Shown in pieces: positions 8,347-17,240 of a DNA stretch of 64,000 nucleotides; the first letter of the stretch is position 1, and the number at the start of each line of letters is the position of its first letter. The notes below the pieces were generated by a model, which saw only the letters and a list, made by a program, of their open reading frames with translations, was not told where the DNA came from and made no database searches. The translations under genes and the position numbers were made by a program. The DNA comes from Clostridia bacterium (GTDB taxonomy: Bacteria; Bacillota; Clostridia; Oscillospirales; Acutalibacteraceae): NCBI GenBank assembly GCA_017503785.1, contig JAFVSK010000006.1:62001-126000 (forward strand), given 5' to 3'.

Positions 8347-8463
8347 ACCTATTTACCTCGCTTTGATTTTTGTTTGCCCTGCGACGTACTACAGACCGAC
8401 ACCTTTGCAAGCAGCGCTCTTGTTCGGCTACTCGGGCAACTATTTGCGAAACGGCTTTGCCGT

Positions 8464-9033
8464 TTACAGCCTTGATAAAAACGGGGCAGACGCCAGCTTG
8501 CGGCGCAGACGCGCAAGCGCATTATCCACCGTTTTGCGACCGACTGACAGCTCGGCCGCGATCTCCTCATACGAATAGGAGCCTAAATACCGCATGAGCA
8601 CGTTGTATTCCAGTTCGGTGAGAACCGATCGCAGATGCGTGCGCAGGGACTCCAATTCCTCGATACGCACCAGCACGGCGGCAGGATCTTCGCTGACAGC
8701 CGAGGGCGTTTGCGGCTCGTTTTCCAAAAGGAGCACGGGCTCGCCGCGCGAAGCACGGATGGCGGAGATCATGCGATTGCGCATGCAGGTGTGCGCATAC
8801 GTGGAAAACGAAGCGCTACCGCCGCTTTGGTACGACCGTACGGCCGACAGCAGACCCAGCAAGCCTTCCTGGGCAAGATCGTCTTCTTCGGAAGCACCGC
8901 CAAGCTTTACAGACAGGCGATGCAACGATTCCGAAAAGCGCGATACCAAAAGTGCAAACGCTTCGTCGTTTCCGGTGCGTGCCAAGGCGGCTAACTGTTC
9001 GTCGCTGATTTGTGTTTCACAAGCGGAAAGCAA
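8464..9033 (-). CDS. Sigma-70 family sigma factor, SigH-like
   Basis: 189 residues. Region 2 holds EEDDLAQEGLLGLLSAVRSY and FSTYAHTCMRNRMISAIR; region 4 holds the helix-turn-helix YEEIAAELSVGRKTVDNALARL. The arrangement resembles the sporulation/stationary-phase factor SigH, though it is shorter than the Bacillus protein (about 218), so the exact orthology is not certain. It starts with TTG at 9033, six bases after AGGTG; ATGs nearby are out of frame. A near-perfect promoter (9109-9081) lies upstream. In this window its role would be early sporulation, upstream of sigE, if it is SigH (inference). Confidence 0.8.
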   Translation of the reverse strand: MLSACETQISDEQLAALARTGNDEAFALLVSRFSESLHRLSVKLGGASEEDDLAQEGLLGLLSAVRSYQSGGSASFSTYAHTCMRNRMISAIRASRGEPVLLLENEPQTPSAVSEDPAAVLVRIEELESLRTHLRSVLTELEYNVLMRYLGSYSYEEIAAELSVGRKTVDNALARLRRKLASAPFLSRL

Positions 9034-9080
9034 TCATTTCACCTCGCGCAACAGAACCGAAAACTGTTCGTATATCCACA

Positions 9081-9109
9081 AGTATATCGTGACCCTTTTA
9101 AAAAGTCAA
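9081..9109 (-). promoter_or_regulatory. Promoter of the SigH-like gene
   Basis: TTGACT (9109-9104), 17 bp, TATACT (9086-9081) on the minus strand. Confidence 0.7.
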
Positions 9110-9199
9110 CACTTTTTTTGAAAAATTTATTCAATGTGTAGAAAAACTACCACAAAATGTCAAATATTTTTTCTACATTTCATAAATCGACGAAAAAAC

Positions 9200-10594
9200 T
9201 TATTTTTCGCTTAGGAATTCGTGGATGGAAGCGGCCGCCTTCTTCCCTGCTCCCATGGCCAAGATCACCGTAGCGGCACCGGTAACGGCATCGCCGCCGG
9301 CATACACGCCCTCGCGGGTGGTGCGCAGGGTATCTTCGTCCACCACCAAGCAACCGCGGCGGTTGCTTTCCAAGCCGGGCGTGGTGGTGCGAATGAGCGG
9401 ATTGGGCGAATTGCCGATGGCCGCGATGACCAGATCGACCTCCAGCTTGTGGTTGCTGCCGGCGATCTCCTGCGGACGGCGGCGACCCGACGCATCGGGC
9501 TCGCCCAGCTCCATCGACACACATTCCAGCGCCGTTACAAAGCCGTTATCGTCGCCGTGAACGGCCACCGGTGCGGTGAGGAAGCAAAACTCGATGCCTT
9601 CCTCCTTGGCATGGTGGATCTCCTCCAAGCGGGCGGGCATTTCCGCCTCGCCGCGACGGTACACAATGCTCACCTGCTCGGCGCCCAAGCGCTTGGCACA
9701 GCGTGCCGCATCCATGGCCACGTTACCGCCGCCCACCACGGCCACGCGTTTGGCGCGCGGTGCGGGGGTATCGTACTCACTGCGATAGGCCTTCATTAAA
9801 TTGATGCGGGTAAGGAACTCGTTGGCCGACATAACGCCCAGCAGCCCTTCACCGGGAATACCCAAAAAGCCCGGCAGTCCGGCGCCGCTGCCGATGAACA
9901 CGGCTTCGTAGCCGTTATCGAACAGTTCATCGACCGAGAGCACCTTACCGATGACCATATTGGTTTGCACCTCGACACCGGCAGCACACAGGCTGTCGAT
10001 CTCCTGCTTAACAATGGCTTTGGGCAGGCGAAACTCGGGAATACCGTACATTAACACACCGCCTGCGGTGTGAAACGCTTCGAATACCGTGACATCGTAG
10101 CCCAAGCGATTGAGATCGCCCGCACAGGTAAGGCCGGCAGGGCCGGAGCCCACCACGGCAACGCGATGGCCGTTACGCGGCGTTTGCGCAGCGGCGGTAC
10201 CCTGACTGTGGGTACGGTGCCAATCGGCGGCAAAGCGCTCCAAACGGCCGATGGCGACCGCCTCACCCTTGATGCCGCGCACGCAACGCGACTCACATTG
10301 GTTTTCCTGCGGGCATACGCGACCGCAAACAGCCGGCAGCGCGTTGGTGCTGCTGATGACGGCGTAGGCCTCCTCAAAGCGGCCGGCAGCCATTTCGGCA
10401 ATAAATTCGGGAATCATTACGTTTACGGGACAACCTGCCACGCACGGGCGCGTTTTGCAATGCAGGCAGCGCTGCGCCTCCTGCACCGCCATTTCGGGGG
10501 TGTAGCCCAAGGCAACCTCCTCAAAGTTGGCGGCACGCAGCACGGGATCTTGCTCCGGCATGGGCGTTTTGGTTAGCTGATTATTGACCGCCAT
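9200..10594 (-). CDS. nfnB: NfnB-type subunit: NADPH-dependent ferredoxin:NAD(P) oxidoreductase / GltA-like flavoprotein
   Basis: 464 residues, related to the glutamate synthase small subunit. The N-terminal [4Fe-4S] cluster domain has CLHCKTRPCVAGCPV and CGRVCPQENQCESRC; then come an FAD-binding motif VVGSGPAGLTCAGDL (about 148) and an NADPH-binding motif VVGGGNVAMDAARCA (about 285). It overlaps the preceding gene by one base (TAATG). The pairing with an NfnA-like subunit indicates the electron-bifurcating transhydrogenase NfnAB, which couples NADH and reduced ferredoxin to NADPH formation. No large glutamate synthase subunit is present, which argues against a GltD role. Confidence 0.88.
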   Translation of the reverse strand: MAVNNQLTKTPMPEQDPVLRAANFEEVALGYTPEMAVQEAQRCLHCKTRPCVAGCPVNVMIPEFIAEMAAGRFEEAYAVISSTNALPAVCGRVCPQENQCESRCVRGIKGEAVAIGRLERFAADWHRTHSQGTAAAQTPRNGHRVAVVGSGPAGLTCAGDLNRLGYDVTVFEAFHTAGGVLMYGIPEFRLPKAIVKQEIDSLCAAGVEVQTNMVIGKVLSVDELFDNGYEAVFIGSGAGLPGFLGIPGEGLLGVMSANEFLTRINLMKAYRSEYDTPAPRAKRVAVVGGGNVAMDAARCAKRLGAEQVSIVYRRGEAEMPARLEEIHHAKEEGIEFCFLTAPVAVHGDDNGFVTALECVSMELGEPDASGRRRPQEIAGSNHKLEVDLVIAAIGNSPNPLIRTTTPGLESNRRGCLVVDEDTLRTTREGVYAGGDAVTGAATVILAMGAGKKAAASIHEFLSEK

Positions 10595-11424
10595 TACTGC
10601 TCACCCCCCAAAAACGTCATGCGACATTCGTGCTCCTGCTCATGATACTGACGCAGGCGCTTCATGGCTTCGTCCCAGTCGATTTCATGGGCATCAAATT
10701 CGGGACCGTCAACGCAGGCGAACTTGACCTCGCCGCCCACCGTTAAGCGGCAGCCGCCGCACATGCCGGTACCGTCGATCATGATGGGGTTCATGGACAC
10801 CACCGTTTTAATGCCGTAGGGCTTGGTGACGTTTGCCACGGCTCGCATCATCGGCAGCGGGCCGATGGCGATGACCAGATCGTACTGTTCACCCGCATCC
10901 AGCAGCTCCTGCAGCTTGACGGTAACAAAGCCTTTGTTACCGTTGGAGCCGTCGTCTGTCATGACAAACAAACGGTCGCTGACCTCACCGAGCTCCTGCT
11001 CCAGCATAATGATATCCCGACTGCGGAACCCCGCGATCATATCGACGTGCGCACCCAAACGGTGCAGCGCCTTAGCCTCGGGATAGGCAATGGCACAGCC
11101 CACACCGCCGCCGATGACCGCGACCTTACGGTGCCCCTCCAGTTCGGTGGCACGACCGAGCGGACCCACCACATCGAGCAGGAAATCACCGACGTTCAGC
11201 GTATCCAACAGCAGAGTCGTCTTCCCCACCTTTTGATACATAATGGTGATGGTGCCGCGCTCGGGGTCTTGATCGGCCAGGGTGAGCGGAATACGCTCGC
11301 CCGTTTCGTTGACGCGCAGAATGATGAACTGCCCTGCCTTGCCCTTAGCCGCAATGAGCGGCGCTTCGATCTCCATAAGGCTGACGAACGCGTTCAGCGC
11401 GCGTTTATTGACGATTTTATACAT
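10594..11424 (-). CDS. nfnA: NfnA-type subunit: FAD/NAD-binding, [2Fe-2S] ferredoxin-NAD(P) reductase-like
   Basis: 276 residues of the dihydroorotate dehydrogenase electron-transfer (PyrK-like) family. A flavin-binding barrel (GQFIILRVNETGERIPLTL) precedes an NAD-binding domain (VIGGGVGCAIAYPEAKALH) and a C-terminal [2Fe-2S] ligand run (GTGMCGGCRL and KFACVDGPEFDA). Together with NfnB it forms the cytoplasmic NADH-dependent reduced ferredoxin:NADP oxidoreductase. ATG 11424 follows GAGGTGG; the GTG at 11433 overlaps that site and is less likely. It lies 15 nt after trkH, so it is probably co-transcribed with the potassium-uptake genes, an unexpected pairing. Confidence 0.88.
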   Translation of the reverse strand: MYKIVNKRALNAFVSLMEIEAPLIAAKGKAGQFIILRVNETGERIPLTLADQDPERGTITIMYQKVGKTTLLLDTLNVGDFLLDVVGPLGRATELEGHRKVAVIGGGVGCAIAYPEAKALHRLGAHVDMIAGFRSRDIIMLEQELGEVSDRLFVMTDDGSNGNKGFVTVKLQELLDAGEQYDLVIAIGPLPMMRAVANVTKPYGIKTVVSMNPIMIDGTGMCGGCRLTVGGEVKFACVDGPEFDAHEIDWDEAMKRLRQYHEQEHECRMTFLGGEQ

Positions 11425-11439
11425 AACAACCACCTCGGT

Positions 11440-12894
11440 TTAGTGTTTCTTCGTTTGCCACGTGGACGGTGACAACACCACCAGCAGCGGATAGATCTCT
11501 AATCGACCCAGCAGCATGGCCAGCGACAGCACCAGCTTGGAAAGTATCGAATAGCCGCCGTAGCTGCCTGCGGGACCTACCTCACCCAAGCCGGGACCGA
11601 CGTTGTTAAAGCAGGCAATGGTGGCCGTAAGGTCGGTTTCAATGTTGGTGGGTTCAAATGACAGGAACAAAAAGGCGGCGGCAATGCACAGGATATACAG
11701 CACAAAATAGGCGCCGACACCCGAAAGCGTGCTGTCGTCCACTTTTTTGCCCTCTAAGCTGACACTGCTGACCGACCGCGGATGCACCACGCGTTGCAGG
11801 TCGCGCTTGACGCTTTTGAACAGCAGCATCACGCGGGAGACCTTTAAGCCGCCCGCTGTGGAGCCGGCGCACGCACCTATCAACATCAGCAGCATTAAAA
11901 TGGTGCGCGACATACCGGGCCACAAGTCGAAGTTGGTGGTGGCGTAGCCCGTGGTGGAAATGATAGAGGCGACCTGGAATACAGCGTAGCGTGAAGCCTC
12001 GCCGACGTTGTAGGCATATTCCGGAAGCAGGTTCACCGTGATGGCGGTGGAGGCGATCGCCACAATGGCAAGGAAACACCACATTTCGCTGCTGCGCAGT
12101 GCGGTGCGAAAACGGCGCATCAACAGCAATTGATACACATTGAAGTTGATGCCAAACACCAGCATAAAGACAGCTATCACCCACTGCGAGTAGGCGGAAT
12201 AGGCCCCGACACTGCTTGTTGTTAGGCCAAAGCCGCCCGTGCCGGCCGTGCCGAAGGTGTAGACAACGCTGTCGAACAGCGGCATACCGCCGAACAACAG
12301 CAACACCACCTGCAACGCGGAGAGCACAATGTAAATGAGATAGAGCGTTTTCGCGGTGTCACGCAGGCGGGGCACCAGCTTGCCCACGATGGGACCGGGC
12401 ATTTCGGCGCGCATAATGTGAATGGAACGGCCGGATTCCGCCGGCAGAATGGCCATCATCAGCACAATCACGCCCATGCCGCCGATCCAGTGCGTAAAGC
12501 TGCGCCAAAACAGCATGCCGCGGCTAAGCATGGCGGGATCGGACAGAATGGAGGCGCCCGTGGTGGTGAAGCCGCTGACCGTTTCGAACAGCGCATCCAC
12601 GTACGACGGGATCTCGCCGCTGATAACGAACGGCAGCGCGCCGATGACCGACAGTGCGATCCACGACAGTGCCACGCTGACCAAGCCGCCGCGAGCGAAA
12701 ATGCGGCGGTCGCCGCGTTTGTTGGTGAGGGTGAGTGCAAAGCCGATGACCAACGCCACGGCGGCGGTGACGGCAAACGCCATCACGCCCGAGGCTTCGC
12801 CGTAATATAACGACACAAGCAGCGGAAGGACCAGCAAGGCCGCTTCGATTTTAATGATCTGCCCTACGGTGTGCAGGATCACTCGACGATTCAT
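11440..12894 (-). CDS. trkH: Potassium uptake channel subunit TrkH/KtrB
   Basis: 484-residue membrane protein of the Trk/Ktr/HKT superfamily, the K+-conducting subunit. The four pore-loop filter regions are visible: GFTTTGAS, GTAGTGGFG, ISTTGYAT and NNVGPGLG. About ten hydrophobic segments surround them. It works with the cytosolic gating ring TrkA encoded 15 nt upstream. CdaA in the same window makes c-di-AMP, a known regulator of K+ uptake proteins in Firmicutes, so a link is plausible but not shown here. Confidence 0.94.
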   Translation of the reverse strand: MNRRVILHTVGQIIKIEAALLVLPLLVSLYYGEASGVMAFAVTAAVALVIGFALTLTNKRGDRRIFARGGLVSVALSWIALSVIGALPFVISGEIPSYVDALFETVSGFTTTGASILSDPAMLSRGMLFWRSFTHWIGGMGVIVLMMAILPAESGRSIHIMRAEMPGPIVGKLVPRLRDTAKTLYLIYIVLSALQVVLLLFGGMPLFDSVVYTFGTAGTGGFGLTTSSVGAYSAYSQWVIAVFMLVFGINFNVYQLLLMRRFRTALRSSEMWCFLAIVAIASTAITVNLLPEYAYNVGEASRYAVFQVASIISTTGYATTNFDLWPGMSRTILMLLMLIGACAGSTAGGLKVSRVMLLFKSVKRDLQRVVHPRSVSSVSLEGKKVDDSTLSGVGAYFVLYILCIAAAFLFLSFEPTNIETDLTATIACFNNVGPGLGEVGPAGSYGGYSILSKLVLSLAMLLGRLEIYPLLVVLSPSTWQTKKH

Positions 12895-12908
12895 ACGTTA
12901 GTTACCTC

Positions 12909-14267
12909 TTACTTTAAAATATCGGACAGATCGTGCAGACGCTGATTGGCAGCAAGCACGACCACGCGGTCACCGGAAAGGATCATATCGTTACCGGTGG
13001 GAATGAGGGTCTTACGGTCGCGCACGATACCGCCGATGAGCGTGTTGGGCTTAATGTTGAGGTCCTTCAACGGGATCCCCACCACGCCCGGTTCATCGCG
13101 CACCAAAAATTCCAGTGCCTCGGCCTTGCCGTCCATCAACTGATACAGCGTTTCCATGCTGCTGCCCATGGAGTTTTGCAGGGCGCGCGCATAGCGCACC
13201 AGCACGTCGGAAACGATCTTGCGCGGCGATACGATACTTTCCAGCCCCAGGCTTTCTGCCAGCTGTGCCAGCTCGTCGCGGTTGATCTTGGCGATCACCT
13301 TGGGCACGTTCTGCGAGGCGGCAAAGATGGACATGAGGATGTTCTCCTCGTCCATGCCCGTGAGCGCCACCAGCGCATCCTGCGCGGTGATGTCCTCCTC
13401 CAGCAGCAGCTCCTGCTGGGAACCGTCGCCGCGAATGACCACGGTTTTGGTAAGCTGTGCGCTGAGCTCCTGCGCCAGCGCAGCATCCTTTTCAATGAGA
13501 GTAACGCTGTTTCCTGCCGTTTCCAGCAGACGCGCCAGATAAAACGCCGTGCGGCTACCGCCGAGGATCATGACACGGCGCGCCTTCTTTTGCAGCACAC
13601 CCAGCTCGCGAAGCAGCTTTTGCAGTTCCGACGGCGTGGCAGTGAGAATGATCTTATCGCCGCTTTTCAGCACGAAGCTACCGTCGGGAATGTACACCTC
13701 GGTGCCGCGCTCGACACCGCATACCAGAAACTTACCCTTGTACTGCGTGCGCATTTCCGAAAGGCGCAGACCGTCCAGTGCGGAGTTTTCGCGCAGCTTA
13801 AACTCGATCATTTCAAAGTTTCGCTGCGAAAAGGTTTCCACCTTTACGGCAGACGGGAATTTGAGCAGGTCGTGCAGCTCTTGTGCCGCCATTTGCTCGG
13901 GATTGATGGCCATGGACAGACCCAGATTTTTCTTTAAGAAGCCCAGGCTTTGATCGTTATATTCAGGGTTGCGGATACGCGCGATGGTGTGACGCGCTCC
14001 CAGCCGGCGAGCCAAAAAGCAGCTGAGCATGTTGTTATCGTCGGAATCGGTGACAGCCACGAACAGGTCGGCGTTTTCCACACCGGCCTCTTTCAGTACG
14101 TCGTGATCGGCACCGTTGCCGCAAACACCCATTACGTCGTAAATATTGGTGATCTCCTCCAACACGGACGGAATACGGTCGATGGCCGTAACGTCGTGCC
14201 CTTCGGCGGACAAACTATCAATGATGGTGGTACCGATCTTACCGCAACCGACAACCAAAATTTTCAC
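12909..14267 (-). CDS. trkA: Trk potassium uptake regulatory subunit TrkA
   Basis: 452 residues with two tandem RCK units: each has a Rossmann NAD(H)-binding domain (MKILVVGCGKIGTTIIDSL at the start; RVMILGGSRTAFYLARLLE near 232) and a C-terminal RCK_C domain (EFKLRENSALDGLRL; FLVRDEPGVVGIPLKDL). The complete double-RCK form is typical of TrkA. It forms the gating ring of the TrkH channel. The start codon is GTG with GAGGA upstream; a promoter at 14339-14311 precedes it, making this the first gene of trkA-trkH-nfnA-nfnB. Confidence 0.94.
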   Translation of the reverse strand: MKILVVGCGKIGTTIIDSLSAEGHDVTAIDRIPSVLEEITNIYDVMGVCGNGADHDVLKEAGVENADLFVAVTDSDDNNMLSCFLARRLGARHTIARIRNPEYNDQSLGFLKKNLGLSMAINPEQMAAQELHDLLKFPSAVKVETFSQRNFEMIEFKLRENSALDGLRLSEMRTQYKGKFLVCGVERGTEVYIPDGSFVLKSGDKIILTATPSELQKLLRELGVLQKKARRVMILGGSRTAFYLARLLETAGNSVTLIEKDAALAQELSAQLTKTVVIRGDGSQQELLLEEDITAQDALVALTGMDEENILMSIFAASQNVPKVIAKINRDELAQLAESLGLESIVSPRKIVSDVLVRYARALQNSMGSSMETLYQLMDGKAEALEFLVRDEPGVVGIPLKDLNIKPNTLIGGIVRDRKTLIPTGNDMILSGDRVVVLAANQRLHDLSDILK

Positions 14268-14310
14268 AGAATCCTCACCCTTTGATGCAGATACTTAAAA
14301 TATTCCTTGT

Positions 14311-14339
14311 ATTTTATCACATTTTCCCGCCTTCGTCAA
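14311..14339 (-). promoter_or_regulatory. Promoter of trkA-trkH-nfnAB
   Basis: TTGACG (14339-14334), 17 bp, TAAAAT (14316-14311) on the minus strand. Confidence 0.65.
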
Positions 14340-14345
14340 TTAGGC

Positions 14346-14374
14346 TTGCAAATTCTTTTAAGATAGGGTACAAT
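14346..14374 (+). promoter_or_regulatory. Promoter of the PAP2 phosphatase gene
   Basis: TTGCAA (14346-14351), 17 bp, TACAAT (14369-14374); the divergent trkA promoter begins only seven bases away. Confidence 0.65.
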
Positions 14375-14396
14375 CTTTCAGAAAGGAAGTGACTGT

Positions 14397-15317
14397 ATGG
14401 AGTTTTTGCGCTTCTTGGAGGGCCTTCGCGCTCCGTGGCTCACCGAGGTGATGCTGGTGATCACCGCGTTCGGTGAGGAGCTTTTGTTTATGGCCGTAGC
14501 CGTAATTCTGTTTTGGTGCGTAAACAAGTACCTCGGCTATTATATGCTGTCGGTGGGGTTCATCGGTATTCAACTCAATCAACTGGGAAAGGTGCTGTTT
14601 CGGATAGATCGCCCCTGGGTGCGCGATCCGTCGTTCCACGCGGTGGAGAATGCCATTCCCGAAGCGACCGGCTACTCGTTCCCCAGCGGTCACACCCAAA
14701 ATGCGGTGGGTACCTTTGGCACCGTTGCGCGGTGGATACGCGTGCGGTGGGTGCGCATTGCCCTATGGACGTTGGCGGTGCTGGTGGCGTTTTCCCGTAT
14801 GTATTTGGGCGTGCACACGCCTGCTGACGTGGTGGTATCCTTTGCGGTGGCGGCGGTGCTGATCTTTGCGCTGTTCCCCGTGTTTAAGGACAACGAGGGG
14901 CGCGACCGCCGTATTCGCGTGCTGATGATCGCCATGCTGGTGTGGTCGGCGGCGCAGATCGCCTTTATGGAGCTGTTTCCGTTCCCTGCCACAGCCGATG
15001 CCGAGCAGCTGTATCACGGCTTGGAGAACGCCTATAAGATCGGCGGTGCGGCCGTTGGCTTCGCCGTGTCGTTCGAGTTGGATCGCCGCTACGTGCGGTT
15101 TGACACCAAGGCCGTGTGGTGGGCGCAGATCATCAAGGTAGCGCTCGGCTTGGGCCTTGCACTGGGGCTTAAAGAACTGGGCTACGCGGTGTTTGGGTTC
15201 ATTCCGTATGCGCCGGTGGTGAAAGCGCTGGCCTACCTGCTTATGGTGCTGTTCGTGGGCTGTGTGTGGCCCATGACCTTCCGCCTGTTTACAAAGCTCG
15301 GCAAGCGCGAGGCGTAA
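14397..15317 (+). CDS. PAP2-superfamily membrane phosphatase
   Basis: 306 residues, multi-pass. The three phosphatase motifs are present: KVLFRIDRPWVRD (KX6RP), PSGHTQN (PSGH) and SRMYLGVHTPADV (SRX5HX3D). These enzymes remove phosphate from lipid phosphates such as undecaprenyl pyrophosphate or phosphatidic acid, with the active site facing outward. The C-terminal 120 residues add three more hydrophobic segments beyond the basic PAP2 core. GAAAGGAAG precedes the ATG. The next gene, a tyrosine phosphatase, begins four bases after the stop, so the two are co-transcribed. The substrate is not evident. Confidence 0.85.
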   Translation: MEFLRFLEGLRAPWLTEVMLVITAFGEELLFMAVAVILFWCVNKYLGYYMLSVGFIGIQLNQLGKVLFRIDRPWVRDPSFHAVENAIPEATGYSFPSGHTQNAVGTFGTVARWIRVRWVRIALWTLAVLVAFSRMYLGVHTPADVVVSFAVAAVLIFALFPVFKDNEGRDRRIRVLMIAMLVWSAAQIAFMELFPFPATADAEQLYHGLENAYKIGGAAVGFAVSFELDRRYVRFDTKAVWWAQIIKVALGLGLALGLKELGYAVFGFIPYAPVVKALAYLLMVLFVGCVWPMTFRLFTKLGKREA

Positions 15318-15321
15318 GGCT

Positions 15322-15753
15322 ATGAAACGCATTTTATTCATCTGCCACGGCAATATTTGCCGCAGTCCGATGGCGGAGATGATTATGAAAAAGCTGGTGG
15401 CCGATCGTGGACTCACGGCGGAGTACGTGATCGAATCGTGCGCCACCAGCGCCGAGGAGCTGGGGAACGACGTGTATCCCCCGGCGCGGCGCGAGCTTTC
15501 GCGGCACGGTATCCCCTGCCCTCGCCGCGCGGCGCGGCGGCTCAAGGCAGAGGACTATGCACGGTTCGACCGACTGATCTGCATGGAAAGCTACAACCTG
15601 CGCAATGCGCTGCGGCTGCTTGGCGGCGATCCCGAGCACAAGCTGTCGCTGCTGCTGGACGACCGTGACGTGGCCGATCCTTGGTATTCCGACGATTTTG
15701 AAACCGCCTACCGCGATATTGAGGAAGGCTGTGGGCGGTTGCTCGATTTGTGA
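15322..15753 (+). CDS. Low-molecular-weight protein-tyrosine phosphatase
   Basis: 143 residues. The catalytic P-loop CHGNICRS starts at Cys8 with Arg14, and the general-acid loop DPWYSDD has Asp119. Both are required for activity, so the enzyme should be functional. Such phosphatases commonly act on bacterial tyrosine kinases of polysaccharide export, or on arginine phosphate in some Firmicutes (YwlE type); which applies cannot be read from sequence. Second gene of a pair with the PAP2 phosphatase. Confidence 0.9.
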   Translation: MKRILFICHGNICRSPMAEMIMKKLVADRGLTAEYVIESCATSAEELGNDVYPPARRELSRHGIPCPRRAARRLKAEDYARFDRLICMESYNLRNALRLLGGDPEHKLSLLLDDRDVADPWYSDDFETAYRDIEEGCGRLLDL

Positions 15754-15816
15754 TTGCGTTTTTTGTAAAAAATCAAGGTTTCCCTAGACAAAAATCACGA
15801 ATTAAAACAAGTTGAC

Positions 15817-15845
15817 TTGCGTTTTTGATCTCTCGGTAGTATACT
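15817..15845 (+). promoter_or_regulatory. Promoter of the MFS transporter
   Basis: TTGCGT (15817-15822), 17 bp, TATACT (15840-15845). Confidence 0.6.
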
Positions 15846-15879
15846 CAAGCGTATGAGTGCTATCGGGAGGTCTTTTTCT

Positions 15880-17199
15880 ATGAGCGAGTTAACCAAAAAG
15901 AAATTTGACTACACGTGGGTCATCGTAGCATGCTGCTTCTTAATGGTGGGCACCAGCTTGGGCTTCTGCAGCAGTCCCAAACAGCTGTTTGTGGAGGCTG
16001 TTACCGAAGTGCTTGATATTCCGCGCAGTGTCTACGCGCTGAACACCACGTTCCGCTACGCTGCCGTTGCTGCAATAAACCTGTTTTTCGGCAGTATTTT
16101 AATGAAGCTGGGCGTGCGCAAGATGATCGCACTCGGCTTTGCCTCGTTGGTGCTTTCCAACATTTTATACGCCGTCGCGCAGTCGGTGTGGGTCATTTAC
16201 GCCGGTGCGGTTTGCTTGGGAATCGGCATTGCGCTGGTGGGCTCCACCACGGTGAGCTACATTATTCACTCCCGCTGCAAAAACAACGTCGGCACTGTTT
16301 TGGGCTTCTGTTTGGCAGCCAACGGCTTTTGCGGTGCCATTGCCATGAAGGTGCTCGCTCCCATCATCGGCGATCATACCGTGAATCCGAACGGCTATCG
16401 CAATGCGTACTGGCTGGTAACCGCGATTTTGACGGTTGTGGGTATTTTGGTCACGATATTATACAAAAACGCTCCGGGCGGCGAGTCCGCTGCAAACGCC
16501 AAAAAGCAAAAGAAAGCGCGCGGCAACGTGTGGGAGGGCTTTGCCTTTGACGAAGCCAAGCGCAAGTCGTATTTTATCCCCACGGCGGTGTGCTTGTTCC
16601 TCATTGGGTTCGTGCTGTCGGGGATCAACGGCATCTCGCTGGTGCACATGAAAGCTAACGTGGGCGCCGCAAACCAAGATTTTATCGTGAGTGTGTGGGC
16701 GTTCCATTCGTTGGCGTTAATGTTCTCGAAGTTTATTACCGGCTTTATCTACGATAAGCGCGGCTTGCGCGTGTGCTTTCTCATTTGCCAAGGCACTGCG
16801 GTGATCGTTATGACGGCTCTGGCCTTGGTGAACGAAAGCACACTTGGCTTGGTGCTGGCGGTGGTCTACGCGATCTTCTCGTCGCTGGCGCTGCCGATGG
16901 AAACGGTGGGCGTGTCGCTGGCTGTGGGCGATATCTTCGGCAGCCACGATTATGCAAAAATTTTGGGCCTGATGACCTCGCTGGTGTCAGTCGGCTTTGC
17001 GGTGGGCGACCCCATTATGAACGCTGTGTACGATCTGATGGGCAGCTACACCGTGGCCATTTGGATCGCTGTGGCGGCGATCGCTACGGCTTCGGTGGGG
17101 TTCCAGATCATCATTACCGTGGCTCACAAGGACCGCGAAAAAACGCTGGCAGAGCGTGCAGCCGCTGCCGCCGCGGCAGAGAACACGGTGGTATCGTAA
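15880..17199 (+). CDS. MFS transporter, OxlT-like
   Basis: 439 residues with about 12 transmembrane helices in two halves separated by a basic cytoplasmic loop (KKQKKARGN). The sequence has the look of the oxalate/formate antiporter (OxlT) branch, which moves small organic anions; the substrate is unknown. The ATG at 15880 is nine bases from GGGAGG; the ATG at 15853 precedes that site and overlaps the promoter region, so it is rejected. The C-terminus ends in an Ala-rich tail. It is a single-gene unit between its own promoter and a strong terminator. Confidence 0.85.
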   Translation: MSELTKKKFDYTWVIVACCFLMVGTSLGFCSSPKQLFVEAVTEVLDIPRSVYALNTTFRYAAVAAINLFFGSILMKLGVRKMIALGFASLVLSNILYAVAQSVWVIYAGAVCLGIGIALVGSTTVSYIIHSRCKNNVGTVLGFCLAANGFCGAIAMKVLAPIIGDHTVNPNGYRNAYWLVTAILTVVGILVTILYKNAPGGESAANAKKQKKARGNVWEGFAFDEAKRKSYFIPTAVCLFLIGFVLSGINGISLVHMKANVGAANQDFIVSVWAFHSLALMFSKFITGFIYDKRGLRVCFLICQGTAVIVMTALALVNESTLGLVLAVVYAIFSSLALPMETVGVSLAVGDIFGSHDYAKILGLMTSLVSVGFAVGDPIMNAVYDLMGSYTVAIWIAVAAIATASVGFQIIITVAHKDREKTLAERAAAAAAAENTVVS

Positions 17200-17212
17200 T
17201 CCGAATAAGCAT

Positions 17213-17240
17213 AAAAAAAGAGCCGTACGGCTCTTTTTTT
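17213..17240. terminator. Bidirectional intrinsic terminator
   Basis: GAGCCG/CGGCTC stem flanked by A7 and T7, between the convergent MFS and exonuclease genes. Confidence 0.85.

Noticed and set aside
9200-10594. Glutamate synthase small subunit GltD
   Set aside because: There is no large subunit gene, and the overlapping partner is a PyrK-like NfnA; the NfnB reading fits better.
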